Shown: positions 32,746 through 40,992 of the stretch, in pieces
How positions within the stretch are numbered: the stretch's first letter is position 1
Layout of the letters: every line of letters starts with the position of its first letter
Program-made: the position numbers and the translations under genes
The notes under the pieces: generated by a model
Seen by the model: only the letters and a program-made list of their open reading frames with translations
Database searches by the model: none
Told to the model about the DNA's origin: nothing
From: Ectobacillus funiculus
Lineage (GTDB): Bacteria > Bacillota > Bacilli > Bacillales > Bacillaceae_G
Reading direction: 5' to 3'
NCBI RefSeq assembly: GCF_004138295.1
Contig: NZ_SCFM01000058.1
Coordinates: forward strand, 1-41,135
Length of the DNA stretch: 41,135 nt

Positions 32746-34857
32746 ATGAACACACTCCAAACCGATTTCATTAATTTAAACAACACAGATTATTACAACA
32801 ATCGTGAGCTTAGTTGGCTTGCCTTCAATGAGCGTGTATTGCGAGAAGCGTTGGATGAACGTAATCCGTTGTTGGAACGTTTTAAGTTTATTAGTATTTT
32901 TAGCTCTAATTTAGATGAGTTTTTTATGGTTCGGGTAGCTGGCTTACAAGATCAAGTAAGGGTGGGCTTTAACCAGCCTGAAAATAAAGCTGGTCTGACG
33001 CCGAGGCGGCAGTTAAATCAAATTTCACAAAAAACCCATGAACTGGTAGACCTGCAATACAATACATTTCAATCTGTATTACTTCCGAAGTTGGAGGAAG
33101 AAGGAATATTCCGGCTTTCCTTTGATGAATTAACACCAGAACAGCGAGTTTTTATAGAGGAATACTTTGATGAACAAATCTTCCCCGTTCTAACCCCCGT
33201 TGCCATTGATGCATATCGGCCATTTCCTATGTTGCTTAACAAGAGTCTAAACTTAGCGGTTATGCTGTATGACGATGTAGAAGAGCTTGAGGAAAATCGT
33301 ACGAAGCTCGGAATTGTGCAAGTGCCGTCCGTGCTGGAACGCTGTATTTTTCTTCCCGGAGAAGAAGAACAAAAGTTTATCTTTTTGGAGGATGTAATCA
33401 GTAACCTCGTTCATAAAATGTTTACTGGCTACGGCGTGTTGTCTGTTACTCGTTTTCGCATTACACGTAACGCTGATTTAACCATTCATGAAGAGGGTGC
33501 TCGTGATTTATTAAAAGTTATTGAAAAGGAATTGAAAAAGAGAAAACGGGGAGCTGCCGTTCGCTTGGAAATAGGAAAACAAGGATTGGACGAGCAGGTG
33601 CTGGATTTCTTGCTTACAACCCTAGAAATCCATGAAAAAGATGTGTACAGAATTGACGGACCTGTGGATTTGACCTTTTTATTTGCGTTATATAAGGTAT
33701 TGTCTAAAACACACGAACATTTAATGTACCCTGCCTTGATTCCGCAGCCCCCTAGAGACATTCGCTCAGACGAAGCTATTTTTGAAAAAGCTTTAGAGCA
33801 GGATATTCTTTTGCATCATCCGTTTGAGTCCTTTCAACCAGTAATTGACTTTGTCACAGAGGCTGCCGAGGACCCAGACGTATTGGCGATTAAACAAACT
33901 TTATATCGTGTAAGTGGTGATTCTCCTGTTATTTCCGCTTTGAAAACAGCAGCAGAGAATGGGAAACAAGTTGCTGTTCTTGTTGAGTTGAAGGCGCGTT
34001 TTGATGAAGAAAACAACGTACATTGGGCAAAGGAGCTCGAGCAAGCAGGGTGCCAAGTGATATATGGGATGAGCCATTTAAAGACGCACAGTAAAATTAC
34101 GCTTGTCGTTCGCCGCAAGAACGGAAAAATTGAGCGTTTTGTTCACCTGGGCACAGGAAATTATAATGATGCGACGGCGAAATTCTATACAGATTTAGGT
34201 TATATTACATCGAGGAAAGAGATTGGAATTGATGCCACAAACTTTTTTAACTATTTAACAGGATACGGAGAAATACCGAGTTATCATCAATTGTCAGTTG
34301 CGCCTTTTGATATACGCGATCGTTATATCGAGTTAATCGATGCGGAAATTTGTTATCACAAGCAATACGATAACGGACACATTATTGTCAAAATGAACTC
34401 TTTAACGGATAAGGTGCTCATTCGGAAACTTTATGAGGCTTCTCGCGCAGGGGTGAAGGTCGATGTAATTGTGCGGGGAACGTGCTGCTTAAAGCCAGGA
34501 ATCCCGAATGTGAGTGAGAACATACGGGTAATCAGCGTAGTTGGGCGCTACTTAGAGCATAGCCGTATTTTTTATTTTCATCACAATGGAAAAAACAATG
34601 TGTTTTTATCATCTGCTGACTGGATGACACGCAACATGGAAAAGAGGGTAGAAATTTCATTCCCGATTGTAGAAGAAAGCATGAAACAACGGATTATAAA
34701 AATACTAGAGCTCATTCTGTCTGATAATGTGAAAGCACGAGAACAAGACAATAACGGTGAATACCATTACGTAATCCGAAAAGAAAACGATCCCGAAATT
34801 GACAGTCAAACTGAGATTTTTTCTATGGCTTACCATATTTCGGAAGATGAGGAATAG
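32746..34857 (+). CDS. ppk1: Polyphosphate kinase Ppk1
   Basis: A 703-aa enzyme that makes polyphosphate from ATP reversibly. It has the N-terminal helical domain (NRELSWLAFNERVLREA, SSNLDEFFMVRVAGL) and two PLD-like catalytic domains. His448 (SHLKTHSKITLV), the autophosphorylated residue, and His467 (VHLGTGNYND) keep the 19-residue spacing of E. coli His435 and His454. Near the C-terminus are the HSRIFYFHHNG and SSADWMTRNMEKR motifs. GAAGGGGAAG lies upstream of the ATG. No exopolyphosphatase gene is adjacent. Confidence 0.97.
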   Translation: MNTLQTDFINLNNTDYYNNRELSWLAFNERVLREALDERNPLLERFKFISIFSSNLDEFFMVRVAGLQDQVRVGFNQPENKAGLTPRRQLNQISQKTHELVDLQYNTFQSVLLPKLEEEGIFRLSFDELTPEQRVFIEEYFDEQIFPVLTPVAIDAYRPFPMLLNKSLNLAVMLYDDVEELEENRTKLGIVQVPSVLERCIFLPGEEEQKFIFLEDVISNLVHKMFTGYGVLSVTRFRITRNADLTIHEEGARDLLKVIEKELKKRKRGAAVRLEIGKQGLDEQVLDFLLTTLEIHEKDVYRIDGPVDLTFLFALYKVLSKTHEHLMYPALIPQPPRDIRSDEAIFEKALEQDILLHHPFESFQPVIDFVTEAAEDPDVLAIKQTLYRVSGDSPVISALKTAAENGKQVAVLVELKARFDEENNVHWAKELEQAGCQVIYGMSHLKTHSKITLVVRRKNGKIERFVHLGTGNYNDATAKFYTDLGYITSRKEIGIDATNFFNYLTGYGEIPSYHQLSVAPFDIRDRYIELIDAEICYHKQYDNGHIIVKMNSLTDKVLIRKLYEASRAGVKVDVIVRGTCCLKPGIPNVSENIRVISVVGRYLEHSRIFYFHHNGKNNVFLSSADWMTRNMEKRVEISFPIVEESMKQRIIKILELILSDNVKAREQDNNGEYHYVIRKENDPEIDSQTEIFSMAYHISEDEE

Positions 34858-34987
34858 GATCCTAACGACACTATGTGCGTTTGTTCACAAAGTGTAAAAA
34901 ACTATTTGAGCAAAATCACGTACAAAAATGATAAATATGTAGAAGATAAGGGAGAAAATCGAAGTAAGACGAATGGATAAAAAATAG

Positions 34988-35230
34988 TTCAGTCCATGTA
35001 GTTACGCGATTCTTGGTAATATATTTATCTATCATTGGTATCTATTTCAAGCATTGAAGATCAAGAAAGTCCTTTATTTTGTATATTGGACAATAGTTTT
35101 ATTATTGTATGAACGGTTTATATTGTTACCACAACCATTTGGTTATTTTACCTATGGTTGGTGGACAATAGGGCACTCCGTTGTGGCAGACCCTATCTTA
35201 TTGTTCCTGCTATTGATGTATTACAAATGA
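34988..35230 (+). pseudogene. 5'-truncated membrane protein remnant
   Basis: An 80-codon frame without a start codon runs from 34988 to TGA 35228-35230 and reads YAILGNIFIYHWYLFQALKI, then YFVYWTIVLLLYERF and GYFTYGWWTIGHSVVADPIL before a hydrophobic end. This is clearly membrane-protein sequence with an intact-looking C-terminus, but no upstream portion or ribosome site is present. I do not recognise the family securely. Confidence 0.6.
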
Positions 35231-35309
35231 ATATGTAGGATTGAAAATGCATCGTAAGATAAGTAAAGTGACTTCCTTCCTACATCATATTGATTATTGA
35301 TTACGTGAA

Positions 35310-35340
35310 TAAAAAGCCCTCCAGTTGGAGGGCTTTTTAT
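35310..35340 (+). terminator. Terminator
   Basis: AAAAAGCCCTCC and GGAGGGCTTTTT form a perfect 12-bp stem with loop AGTT. It would have served the truncated gene upstream and can still stop ppk transcripts. The following 140 bp to the PhoP-like boxes shows no gene. Confidence 0.9.
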
Positions 35341-35486
35341 ATTTTAGTTACATTGATTCTTGATAATGCAGGGGTATGTTAACTGGATTTGTATAGAATA
35401 TACATTATTCTTTATTCAATTAACTCATCTTTCTTTCCTGTATGTGCCCAAATCTCAACAAGAAAAATATTTATTTATAAACTTTT

Positions 35487-35525
35487 TGTAAATTTTACGT
35501 AAATTTTTTGTGAACTTTTTGTACA
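35487..35525 (-). promoter_or_regulatory. Four PhoP-box-like repeats in 11-bp register
   Basis: TGTAAA (35487), CGTAAA (35498), TGTGAA (35509) and TGTACA (35520) repeat with an exact 11-bp period. On the minus strand they read TGTACA, TTCACA, TTTACG and TTTACA, two perfect and two one-base variants of TT(A/C/T)ACA. They lie 175 bp upstream of the small membrane protein gene. Confidence 0.5.
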
Positions 35526-35699
35526 CATTTATTTGTTTTTGGATTAAAATAATTAAGTGAGAAATTATCTCAATTATAGCAAGAGTATGTTGATGTAATT
35601 GAGAGATGTATAGAATATACAATTTAAGCTAAAATAGGGCTCTTTACATTGAATGTTATCCTCTACAACGAATGAAGATCAGATAAGGAGGAGAGAAGC

Positions 35700-35954
35700 A
35701 TGCCTCACTATTATATAGATAGACATACTACAGTTATGGCTATTATCGTTATCACTTGCGCTGTGTCATATATCCTTTTTCTTATCTATGTGTGGGTTCG
35801 AAGATCCTTGCAAGAACGTAAATTAAAGCGAACAGCGTTTGATGCTGAAATCGATCTCATAGATGAAAAAATCTTAAAAAAAAGAAAAGAAAGGCAATTT
35901 CCTCGTGAGTTCAGTTCAGTAGACAAATTAAAAAATGAACAAGATACTAAATAA
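35700..35954 (+). CDS. 84-aa membrane-anchored protein of unknown function
   Basis: ATG 35700 follows AAGGAGGAGA. Residues about 11-33 form one membrane helix; the rest is a very charged, probably helical cytoplasmic tail (RRSLQERKLKRTAFDAEIDL and KKRKERQF). I do not recognise the family. PhoP-box-like repeats upstream suggest a link to phosphate response. Confidence 0.7.
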   Translation: MPHYYIDRHTTVMAIIVITCAVSYILFLIYVWVRRSLQERKLKRTAFDAEIDLIDEKILKKRKERQFPREFSSVDKLKNEQDTK

Positions 35955-36075
35955 TTGCTTTGTCTTACTCTCGCTAACGGTGGTGATGTAAATAAGAGGG
36001 ACGTTCTGACAGGGCTATTTTTAGCTTACTAATGTATATTAACAACGGGATGATTAGGATAAAGCCTAATTATCT

Positions 36076-36188
36076 TTTACATCTCACTGTAGGAAAGTGT
36101 AAATTTCCAGCTCGAAGTGAATTCGATATATATGGAAATTTTAGGGGTGTAGTATAAGTACAACTACGCCTCCGTCCTCGCTCAAGGC
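36076..36188 (+). repeat. Right-truncated copy of the dispersed element
   Basis: Left boundary TTTAC (36076-36080), arms AAATTTC and GGAAATTTT, and TACGCCTCCGTCCTCGCTCAAGGC-like right half are present. The terminal hairpin and TTTAT end are replaced from about 36189 by unrelated sequence with an AAAAGGC/GCCTTTT palindrome (36221-36241). The 200 bp from there to msrA has no recognisable gene. Confidence 0.8.
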
Positions 36189-36397
36189 CCAAAATGGCAG
36201 ACTTCGAGCTGAACCTCCGCAAAAGGCAAAAAGCGCCTTTTACACTCCGGCTCGCCTCTACGCTGTGCTGCCATAAAAGACGGGCCTTGTCCGCCATTTC
36301 TTTATTCATCGTGCTCTGTTCAATAAGACCTTCAGTTCTATCGCACATCAAAACTAAAAAATGAACAGCCTTTCTGAATAACTTAACATCATTTGAT

Positions 36398-36925
36398 TTA
36401 ATCCCAATGTTTTTCAATAAATTCATCTCTGCCGGAAATTTTCCGATCCTCTTTATATGCTTTCGGTTTCTTTTTGTAAAAATCTTGATGGTAATCCTCG
36501 GCTGGATAAAAAACCGCAGCAGGAATGATTTTCGTAACAATAGATTTACTAAAAATCCCGCTTTGTTCAATTTTTATTTTTGACTCTTCAGCTCTTTGTT
36601 TTTGTTCTTCGGAGTGGTAAAAAATAGCTGTTCGGTAGCTGTCTCCCCTATCTTGGAATTGTCCGCCTTCATCAGTAGGGTCTATTTGTCTCCAATACAT
36701 TTCAAGTAAATCCGTATAGAGGAAAACTGAAGGGTTGAATGTGATTTGGACGACCTCATAATGCCCTGTATTCCCTTCTTTTACTTCTTCATAAGTTGGA
36801 TTATCAATGTGCCCACCCATATAACCTGAAACTACCTTATGAATTCCCAGCAATTGGTCAAATGGTTGAACCATACACCAAAAACAACCTCCGGCAAATG
36901 TTGCTACCTCTAATGGATGATCCAT
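36398..36925 (-). CDS. msrA: Peptide methionine sulfoxide reductase MsrA
   Basis: A 175-aa MsrA. The catalytic motif GCFWC has nucleophile Cys14, followed by [29 protein letters not shown] and the [10 protein letters not shown]-like [14 protein letters not shown] segment. It repairs methionine-S-sulfoxide in proteins. I chose ATG 36925 with AAGGAA ten bases upstream, rather than GTG 36934. No MsrB domain or gene is adjacent. Confidence 0.95.
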   Translation of the reverse strand: MDHPLEVATFAGGCFWCMVQPFDQLLGIHKVVSGYMGGHIDNPTYEEVKEGNTGHYEVVQITFNPSVFLYTDLLEMYWRQIDPTDEGGQFQDRGDSYRTAIFYHSEEQKQRAEESKIKIEQSGIFSKSIVTKIIPAAVFYPAEDYHQDFYKKKPKAYKEDRKISGRDEFIEKHWD

Positions 36926-36963
36926 TTTATTCACGTTCCTTCTCGTAACTTTTTATTGAATTT

Positions 36964-37194
36964 TTGATGCGTTGCATCGCTTTGTTCATTTTTATTTTAT
37001 TACTTACTAGTGCTTTTGTATATCTTTGCTGCTTTTGGTATCCCATTAGAGCAAAAGGATTACCATCTTATATTTTGTTGTTTTATATTGGAACTGTTGC
37101 GTATCGGAATAATTGGCTTGAGAGTATAACTCCTGCTATTTTAAAAGTATGGAAAAGGATCACCCTCATTGCTCTTCCTGTTTTCCCTATTTGA
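36964..37194 (+). pseudogene. Fragment of an acyltransferase-3-like membrane protein
   Basis: A 76-codon frame with two hydrophobic stretches. The central RAKGLPSYILLFYIGTVAYR resembles the internal region of integral membrane acyltransferase family proteins, which normally exceed 330 residues. The fragment lacks the N-terminal catalytic His region and ends early. There is no ribosome site at its TTG/ATG. Most likely a remnant; less likely a small membrane protein. Confidence 0.45.
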
Positions 37195-37254
37195 CTCAAA
37201 TCCAGGTCTTAATTAACATATGCTATAGTGTAAAAATATCTGATAAGGACTGAT

Positions 37255-37965
37255 ATGATGAAAAAGGTTGGAATTATTGGAGGTACTGGACCAGAATCAA
37301 CAGTAGATTATTACAAATCAATCATTTCTAAATTCCAAGAAAAGATTGGAAGCAAAGAAGATTTACCAGAACTTTTTATTAACAGCATTAATATGTACAA
37401 GATGTTTAATTTGCTTATGAATAGACAGACAAAAGAGTTAATTTATTACTTAACTGATGCTGTGCAAAAATTAGAAAGTGTTGGCGTTGATTTTGTGGTG
37501 TTTACTGGAAACACACCACATATTGTTTTTGAACGAGTTCAAGAAAAAGTCCAAGTACCTATGATAAGCGCGGTAGAAGAAACATATTTAAAAGCACAAG
37601 AATGGAACTTAGAAAAGGTTGGCCTTATAGGAACTAAGTTTACGATGGAAAATGATTTTTTCAAAAAACCATTTATTTCTCATAATATAGAGATAGTAGT
37701 ACCGAATCAATCGGAACAGGAATACATCCATAGAAAAATTGTTGAAGAATTAGAAAATGGCATCGTGAACAATGAAACAAAAAGAGGTTTTTTAAATATC
37801 ATTGAACAAATGACAGATAGAGACGGTATACAAGCGATCATATTAGGTTGTACAGAACTCCCTATGCTGATTAAAAATGAGGATTTAAACATTCATTCAT
37901 TAAATACAGCAGAAATTCACATCAATAAGATTGTCGATACTATTTTTATGGACAAAACTCATTGA
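37255..37965 (+). CDS. Aspartate/glutamate racemase family protein
   Basis: A 236-aa two-domain protein with the N-terminal KVGIIGGTGPESTVDYY and C-terminal LGCTELP motif (Cys199). The partner catalytic position in the first domain, usually CNT, is GNT here (FTGNTPH, Gly85). Members with only one Cys include the YgeA type. It may therefore be a broad-specificity or one-base racemase, or have another role. AAGGA is upstream; ATG 37255 and 37258 are both possible starts. Confidence 0.85.
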   Translation: MMKKVGIIGGTGPESTVDYYKSIISKFQEKIGSKEDLPELFINSINMYKMFNLLMNRQTKELIYYLTDAVQKLESVGVDFVVFTGNTPHIVFERVQEKVQVPMISAVEETYLKAQEWNLEKVGLIGTKFTMENDFFKKPFISHNIEIVVPNQSEQEYIHRKIVEELENGIVNNETKRGFLNIIEQMTDRDGIQAIILGCTELPMLIKNEDLNIHSLNTAEIHINKIVDTIFMDKTH

Positions 37966-38018
37966 CCTTATTGAACTATAGGATGCTTAAGTTAAAGAGT
38001 AAAATAAAAAACGAATCA

Positions 38019-38666
38019 TCAAATAACTTCTTTTTCCTGTGCAACCTGTGAAAAAGCAGCCATTAGAATCATCCCTACTTTATTTGTTTCCATTCCATGG
38101 TATATCGATGAAAATTCAATCGTATTCAGTTGTCTAGTATCACCTATTAAATTTAAACCATTTAAATAATGTAAATCATTGATATATTCAGCTGAAATGG
38201 GCATAGGGATAAATGGAGGACGAGTGAGAATATCTCTTTCTAACAAGTATTGTGTACACTCATTGTAACAACCCTGAGTAATAGCTGTTAAATCCTTGTA
38301 GATGTTTATAACATCTGTTCGATAGGAATTTCCCATATTCAGAGTATATAAAGCCATGCTTATTTCTTTGATTGTCCGAACAAACATAATATCAAAACCA
38401 TTTTCGAACAATTTAGGGGCGTGTATATTTACATCTTGGGAAGAAAAGCCTATTGGAACTGAGGCTCCTTCGTTTTCGAAAAGGGTTTTTATTTTTTCTA
38501 CATATGTACTTAAGTTTTTATATAAAGCAGTCATAATCTGTTCTGCTTTTTGATCATCTGCGTTTGGAATTAAATATTCTAATATGCGTAAAATGAATGT
38601 TTTTTCCCGATAGGTTGACCATAACGTACCTATTTCGCTGGAGGTAATTTTAGGTTTTTCTGGCAT
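38019..38666 (-). CDS. DUF3231-family protein, possibly C-terminally shortened
   Basis: A 215-aa protein of the DUF3231 family common in Bacillaceae. It shows IPNADDQKAEQIM, GASVPIGFSSQDVN and MALYTLNMGNSYRTDVI in the first repeat, then PFIPMPISAEYINDL starting a second repeat. Family members usually have about 330 aa with two complete repeats; here the second stops after AAFSQVAQEKEVI. The gene may be truncated. AAGGAGC precedes ATG 38666. The function is unknown. Confidence 0.8.
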   Translation of the reverse strand: MPEKPKITSSEIGTLWSTYREKTFILRILEYLIPNADDQKAEQIMTALYKNLSTYVEKIKTLFENEGASVPIGFSSQDVNIHAPKLFENGFDIMFVRTIKEISMALYTLNMGNSYRTDVINIYKDLTAITQGCYNECTQYLLERDILTRPPFIPMPISAEYINDLHYLNGLNLIGDTRQLNTIEFSSIYHGMETNKVGMILMAAFSQVAQEKEVI

Positions 38667-38750
38667 GAAAACTGCTCCTTACTTTAATATTCAATACTCA
38701 ATATATTGTTTATAATTACCAATAATTGGAACGTATTCATAGTATTTATT

Positions 38751-38773
38751 TTGTAAGCGCTTTCTGTTATAAT
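38751..38773 (+). promoter_or_regulatory. CcpA-type cre site overlapping an extended -10 promoter
   Basis: TTGTAAGCGCTTTCT (38751-38765) matches the cre consensus WTGNAARCGNWWNCA except for the last base. It directly precedes TGTTATAAT (38765-38773), an extended -10. A bound CcpA would block this promoter. Confidence 0.6.
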
Positions 38774-38779
38774 AAGAAT

Positions 38780-38990
38780 TGGGTTGGGCGGCGCGTGTGG
38801 CTGCCAGTGGTACAAAGCGTAGGTGGGGCTTGTACTAGGGACGAATTGATGGAAGTCCTTTTATTCTATAAGTTAAAGATAAATAAGTTGTTTCTAAAAG
38901 CTTTCCAAATATGCTTGATAGAAAAAACACCAGTCGTTCCAACGGTTCTGGTGCAAGCTTGATAGCTTAGAGGAGAAGCCCCCTCTAAAC
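38780..38990 (+). other. Structured transcript region, possible IS200/IS605-type right-end relic
   Basis: The transcript from the cre promoter passes a GC-rich stretch (38783-38850) and ends in two hairpins: CACCAG/CTGGTG (38930-38955) and TTAGAGG/CCCTCTAA-like (38967-38989) with GAAGCCCCC in its loop. A GAAGCCCCC hairpin is reminiscent of right ends and guide RNAs of TnpB-encoding elements, but no tnpB remains. A 37-codon frame from ATG 38850 lacks a good ribosome site. The identity is uncertain. Confidence 0.3.
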
Positions 38991-39013
38991 CATCCAATTA
39001 ACCTCCATATATT

Positions 39014-39664
39014 CTATAGCGAGTGCGCATTTTGTGTCGGAGCTTTATGAATCACAATCCAGCGGTTATAATGATCAATTAAAAAACCAATTCCAAACAT
39101 AAACAAAATTGTTCCTATACCTAGACCAGCTACATGGTGCTGAAAGACAATAATAAGAATGCTAACGGATAACGGAATGGACATACAAAAGATTGTACCG
39201 ACCGTATAATTGTTCTTTAGCTTCCCAAATGCCTGCAGCAAATAGTCAAACGGCAAGTACACCGAGCCTGCCTGAAAGTAAATGCTCACAGCAACTGCGA
39301 CAAGATTGATTCCTATTAATGAATATAAACAACGAATCCATATATTCTCTGGTACATACACAATATGATGTACATACACAAACAAATCAATAAACATTCC
39401 AAAAAAGAAGGCGAGAGCCATACTTTTGATGATCGTCATCAAGGTAAGTCTTGTTTTCATCAAATAGCTAAGTATAAATGAAAAGAAATTCAAAATAATA
39501 ATGCAGACACCAATGGAAACAGGTAATATGGACACAAGATTTTGCCCGGCAGCTGTCCAAGGAGCACTTCCTAGATTAGCTACTATCATAAAGCTATTTC
39601 CTAAAGCATTTAATGTAATGGAACAAACAAACCATAATATGTTTACAGGTAGACTTCTCATCAT
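39014..39664 (-). CDS. YczE/YitT-like membrane protein
   Basis: A 216-aa protein with about five to six membrane helices, starting NILWFVCSITLNALGNSFMIVANLGSAP, which matches the YczE/YyaS family. A B. subtilis member (YczE) is linked to lipopeptide production, but the biochemical role is unknown. AGAGG lies upstream of ATG 39664. It follows the RpiR gene on the same strand after a 146-bp gap with a hairpin. Confidence 0.8.
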   Translation of the reverse strand: MMRSLPVNILWFVCSITLNALGNSFMIVANLGSAPWTAAGQNLVSILPVSIGVCIIILNFFSFILSYLMKTRLTLMTIIKSMALAFFFGMFIDLFVYVHHIVYVPENIWIRCLYSLIGINLVAVAVSIYFQAGSVYLPFDYLLQAFGKLKNNYTVGTIFCMSIPLSVSILIIVFQHHVAGLGIGTILFMFGIGFLIDHYNRWIVIHKAPTQNAHSL

Positions 39665-39783
39665 GACCTCTGCTTTCTCACAGTATTTTGTATCTATTGT
39701 AGATAAGTATACTGCTAAAAAAGGATCTGATGTAAAAAAAATCTATGGAAACTGTACATATTACTGCTAATTTTTCAACATTT

Positions 39784-39812
39784 TGATGATGTGAGGGATC
39801 ACCCCTCACATC
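39784..39812. terminator. Hairpin after the rpiR-type gene
   Basis: GATGATGTGAGGG and CCCCTCACATCATT form a stem of about 12 bp at the stop codon of the regulator gene. On the minus strand it is followed by CAAAATGTTG, so the T-tract is poor. Confidence 0.5.
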
Positions 39813-40572
39813 ATTTGTTTTTACAAAGCTTATACACTTCCCGTGCCATAAACTCCAAGATGTACATCGCAGGAAGCTGGGTGGTGATGTTAATGGGTAC
39901 GTTTGGTATATTTGAAAGGTGCGTTCGCTCTTCCGTTACATAATAAGAAATGTTACTATCTGAAATTTTAGCTAGCGTACAGTTTTTATTATTTGTAATG
40001 CTAATAATTTTATTTCCTTCTTCTTTTAATTTGCTAACTTGCTGAATAGTATGTTCGGTTTCACCCGAAACAGAAAGGGCAACTATAATACTGTTATGCA
40101 GGTAGTGGGAATGGATAGGAAAATAAGGATCATTAATATAAAGTGAAAACTTCCCCAAACTAGAGAAGTATCTTGCTCCATACTGCGCTAATATCCCAGA
40201 ATTCCCAATGCCTACAAATAAGACATTGTCTGCAGATTGAATTAATTTGACGGCCTCATGTATATGTAGTTCGAAATTTCCTTGTAATGTACGTTCAATA
40301 AATTCTGATAGGAAGTGCTGCATGCCTTTTAACGGAAGGTCTCTATCCTGCTCTTGTTCCAAATAGAGCTTTAATTTCACCTTAAACTCTGAGAATCCAT
40401 CGCAATGCAGCTTTCGGCAAAAGCGTAAAATTGTAGATGTTGAAACATGGGCTTGGTCAGCCAAATCGCGGATACGCATATAGATAACCTTGTCTCCATT
40501 TGCAATAACATAGTTGTATAACGAGTATTCTAATTCATTAAAGGTCGCAAGAATTTCACTCGGGAACATCAT
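39811..40572 (-). CDS. MurR/RpiR-family transcriptional regulator
   Basis: A 253-aa regulator: N-terminal HTH of the RpiR class (about 1-75, with LADQAHVSTSTILRFCRKL as recognition region) and a C-terminal SIS domain (about 95-235, with VLFVGIGNSGILAQYGARYF and ALSVSGETEHTI) that binds a phosphosugar. AGGAGG is five bases upstream of ATG 40572. It is divergent from the gene starting at 40993 and probably regulates it. Confidence 0.92.
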   Translation of the reverse strand: MMFPSEILATFNELEYSLYNYVIANGDKVIYMRIRDLADQAHVSTSTILRFCRKLHCDGFSEFKVKLKLYLEQEQDRDLPLKGMQHFLSEFIERTLQGNFELHIHEAVKLIQSADNVLFVGIGNSGILAQYGARYFSSLGKFSLYINDPYFPIHSHYLHNSIIVALSVSGETEHTIQQVSKLKEEGNKIISITNNKNCTLAKISDSNISYYVTEERTHLSNIPNVPINITTQLPAMYILEFMAREVYKLCKNK

Positions 40573-40670
40573 AGGTTCCTCCTATAATAGTCATATTTAT
40601 CTTTTACTGCCCAGTCATACACGTAGTTTATTTTACATTGTACTATATGAATTCTACTTAAGAAACATCA

Positions 40671-40770
40671 TGTGTTTTTGATGATATCGAATGTTTTTGG
40701 ATGTTTATGATTGTTTTTAATTATTTATTGATTGGTTTTGAAAGTATATGATTGTTTTTTGCCGTTTTTT
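40671..40770. promoter_or_regulatory. Phased T-tracts, probable bent DNA
   Basis: GTTTTT-like tracts start at about 40674, 40693, 40703, 40713, 40734, 40754 and 40764, that is on a 10-bp register over about 100 bp. Such phasing produces intrinsic curvature. It is located in the 419-bp intergenic region between the divergent regulator and the last gene. The repeated ATGTTTTTG/ATTGTTTTT words could also be operator sites. Confidence 0.6.
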
Positions 40771-40818
40771 ACGTTAGAATGCTTGTAGGTAGAAATGCAG
40801 TGTAAAATGAATATTGAA

Positions 40819-40833
40819 TTGAAAGCGGAAACA
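40819..40833 (+). promoter_or_regulatory. Perfect cre (CcpA) site
   Basis: TTGAAAGCGGAAACA matches WTGNAARCGNWWNCA at every position. It is 160 bp upstream of the last gene, implying carbon catabolite control of that gene. Confidence 0.65.
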
Positions 40834-40992
40834 AGAGATAGGAATGGAGATGTTAAGCGGAAAGTAGTTTATCAATTGAGGTGCAACAATTTGATATGTG
40901 AACAATAAACTCAATGGCATAAATCGCTTAATAGGGATATAGGATTGCTGGACTGTTTAATTACAAATTATGTAGGGGAGAGGAAAGATAGT

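Noticed and set aside
36070-36397. Long minus-strand frame overlapping the end of msrA and the truncated repeat
   Set aside because: It runs through repeat sequence and in another frame inside msrA. No start signal of its own was found.
38726-38962. 78-codon open frame on the plus strand
   Set aside because: It begins upstream of the predicted transcription start, has no ribosome site and ends in hairpins. It is treated as part of a structured transcript region.
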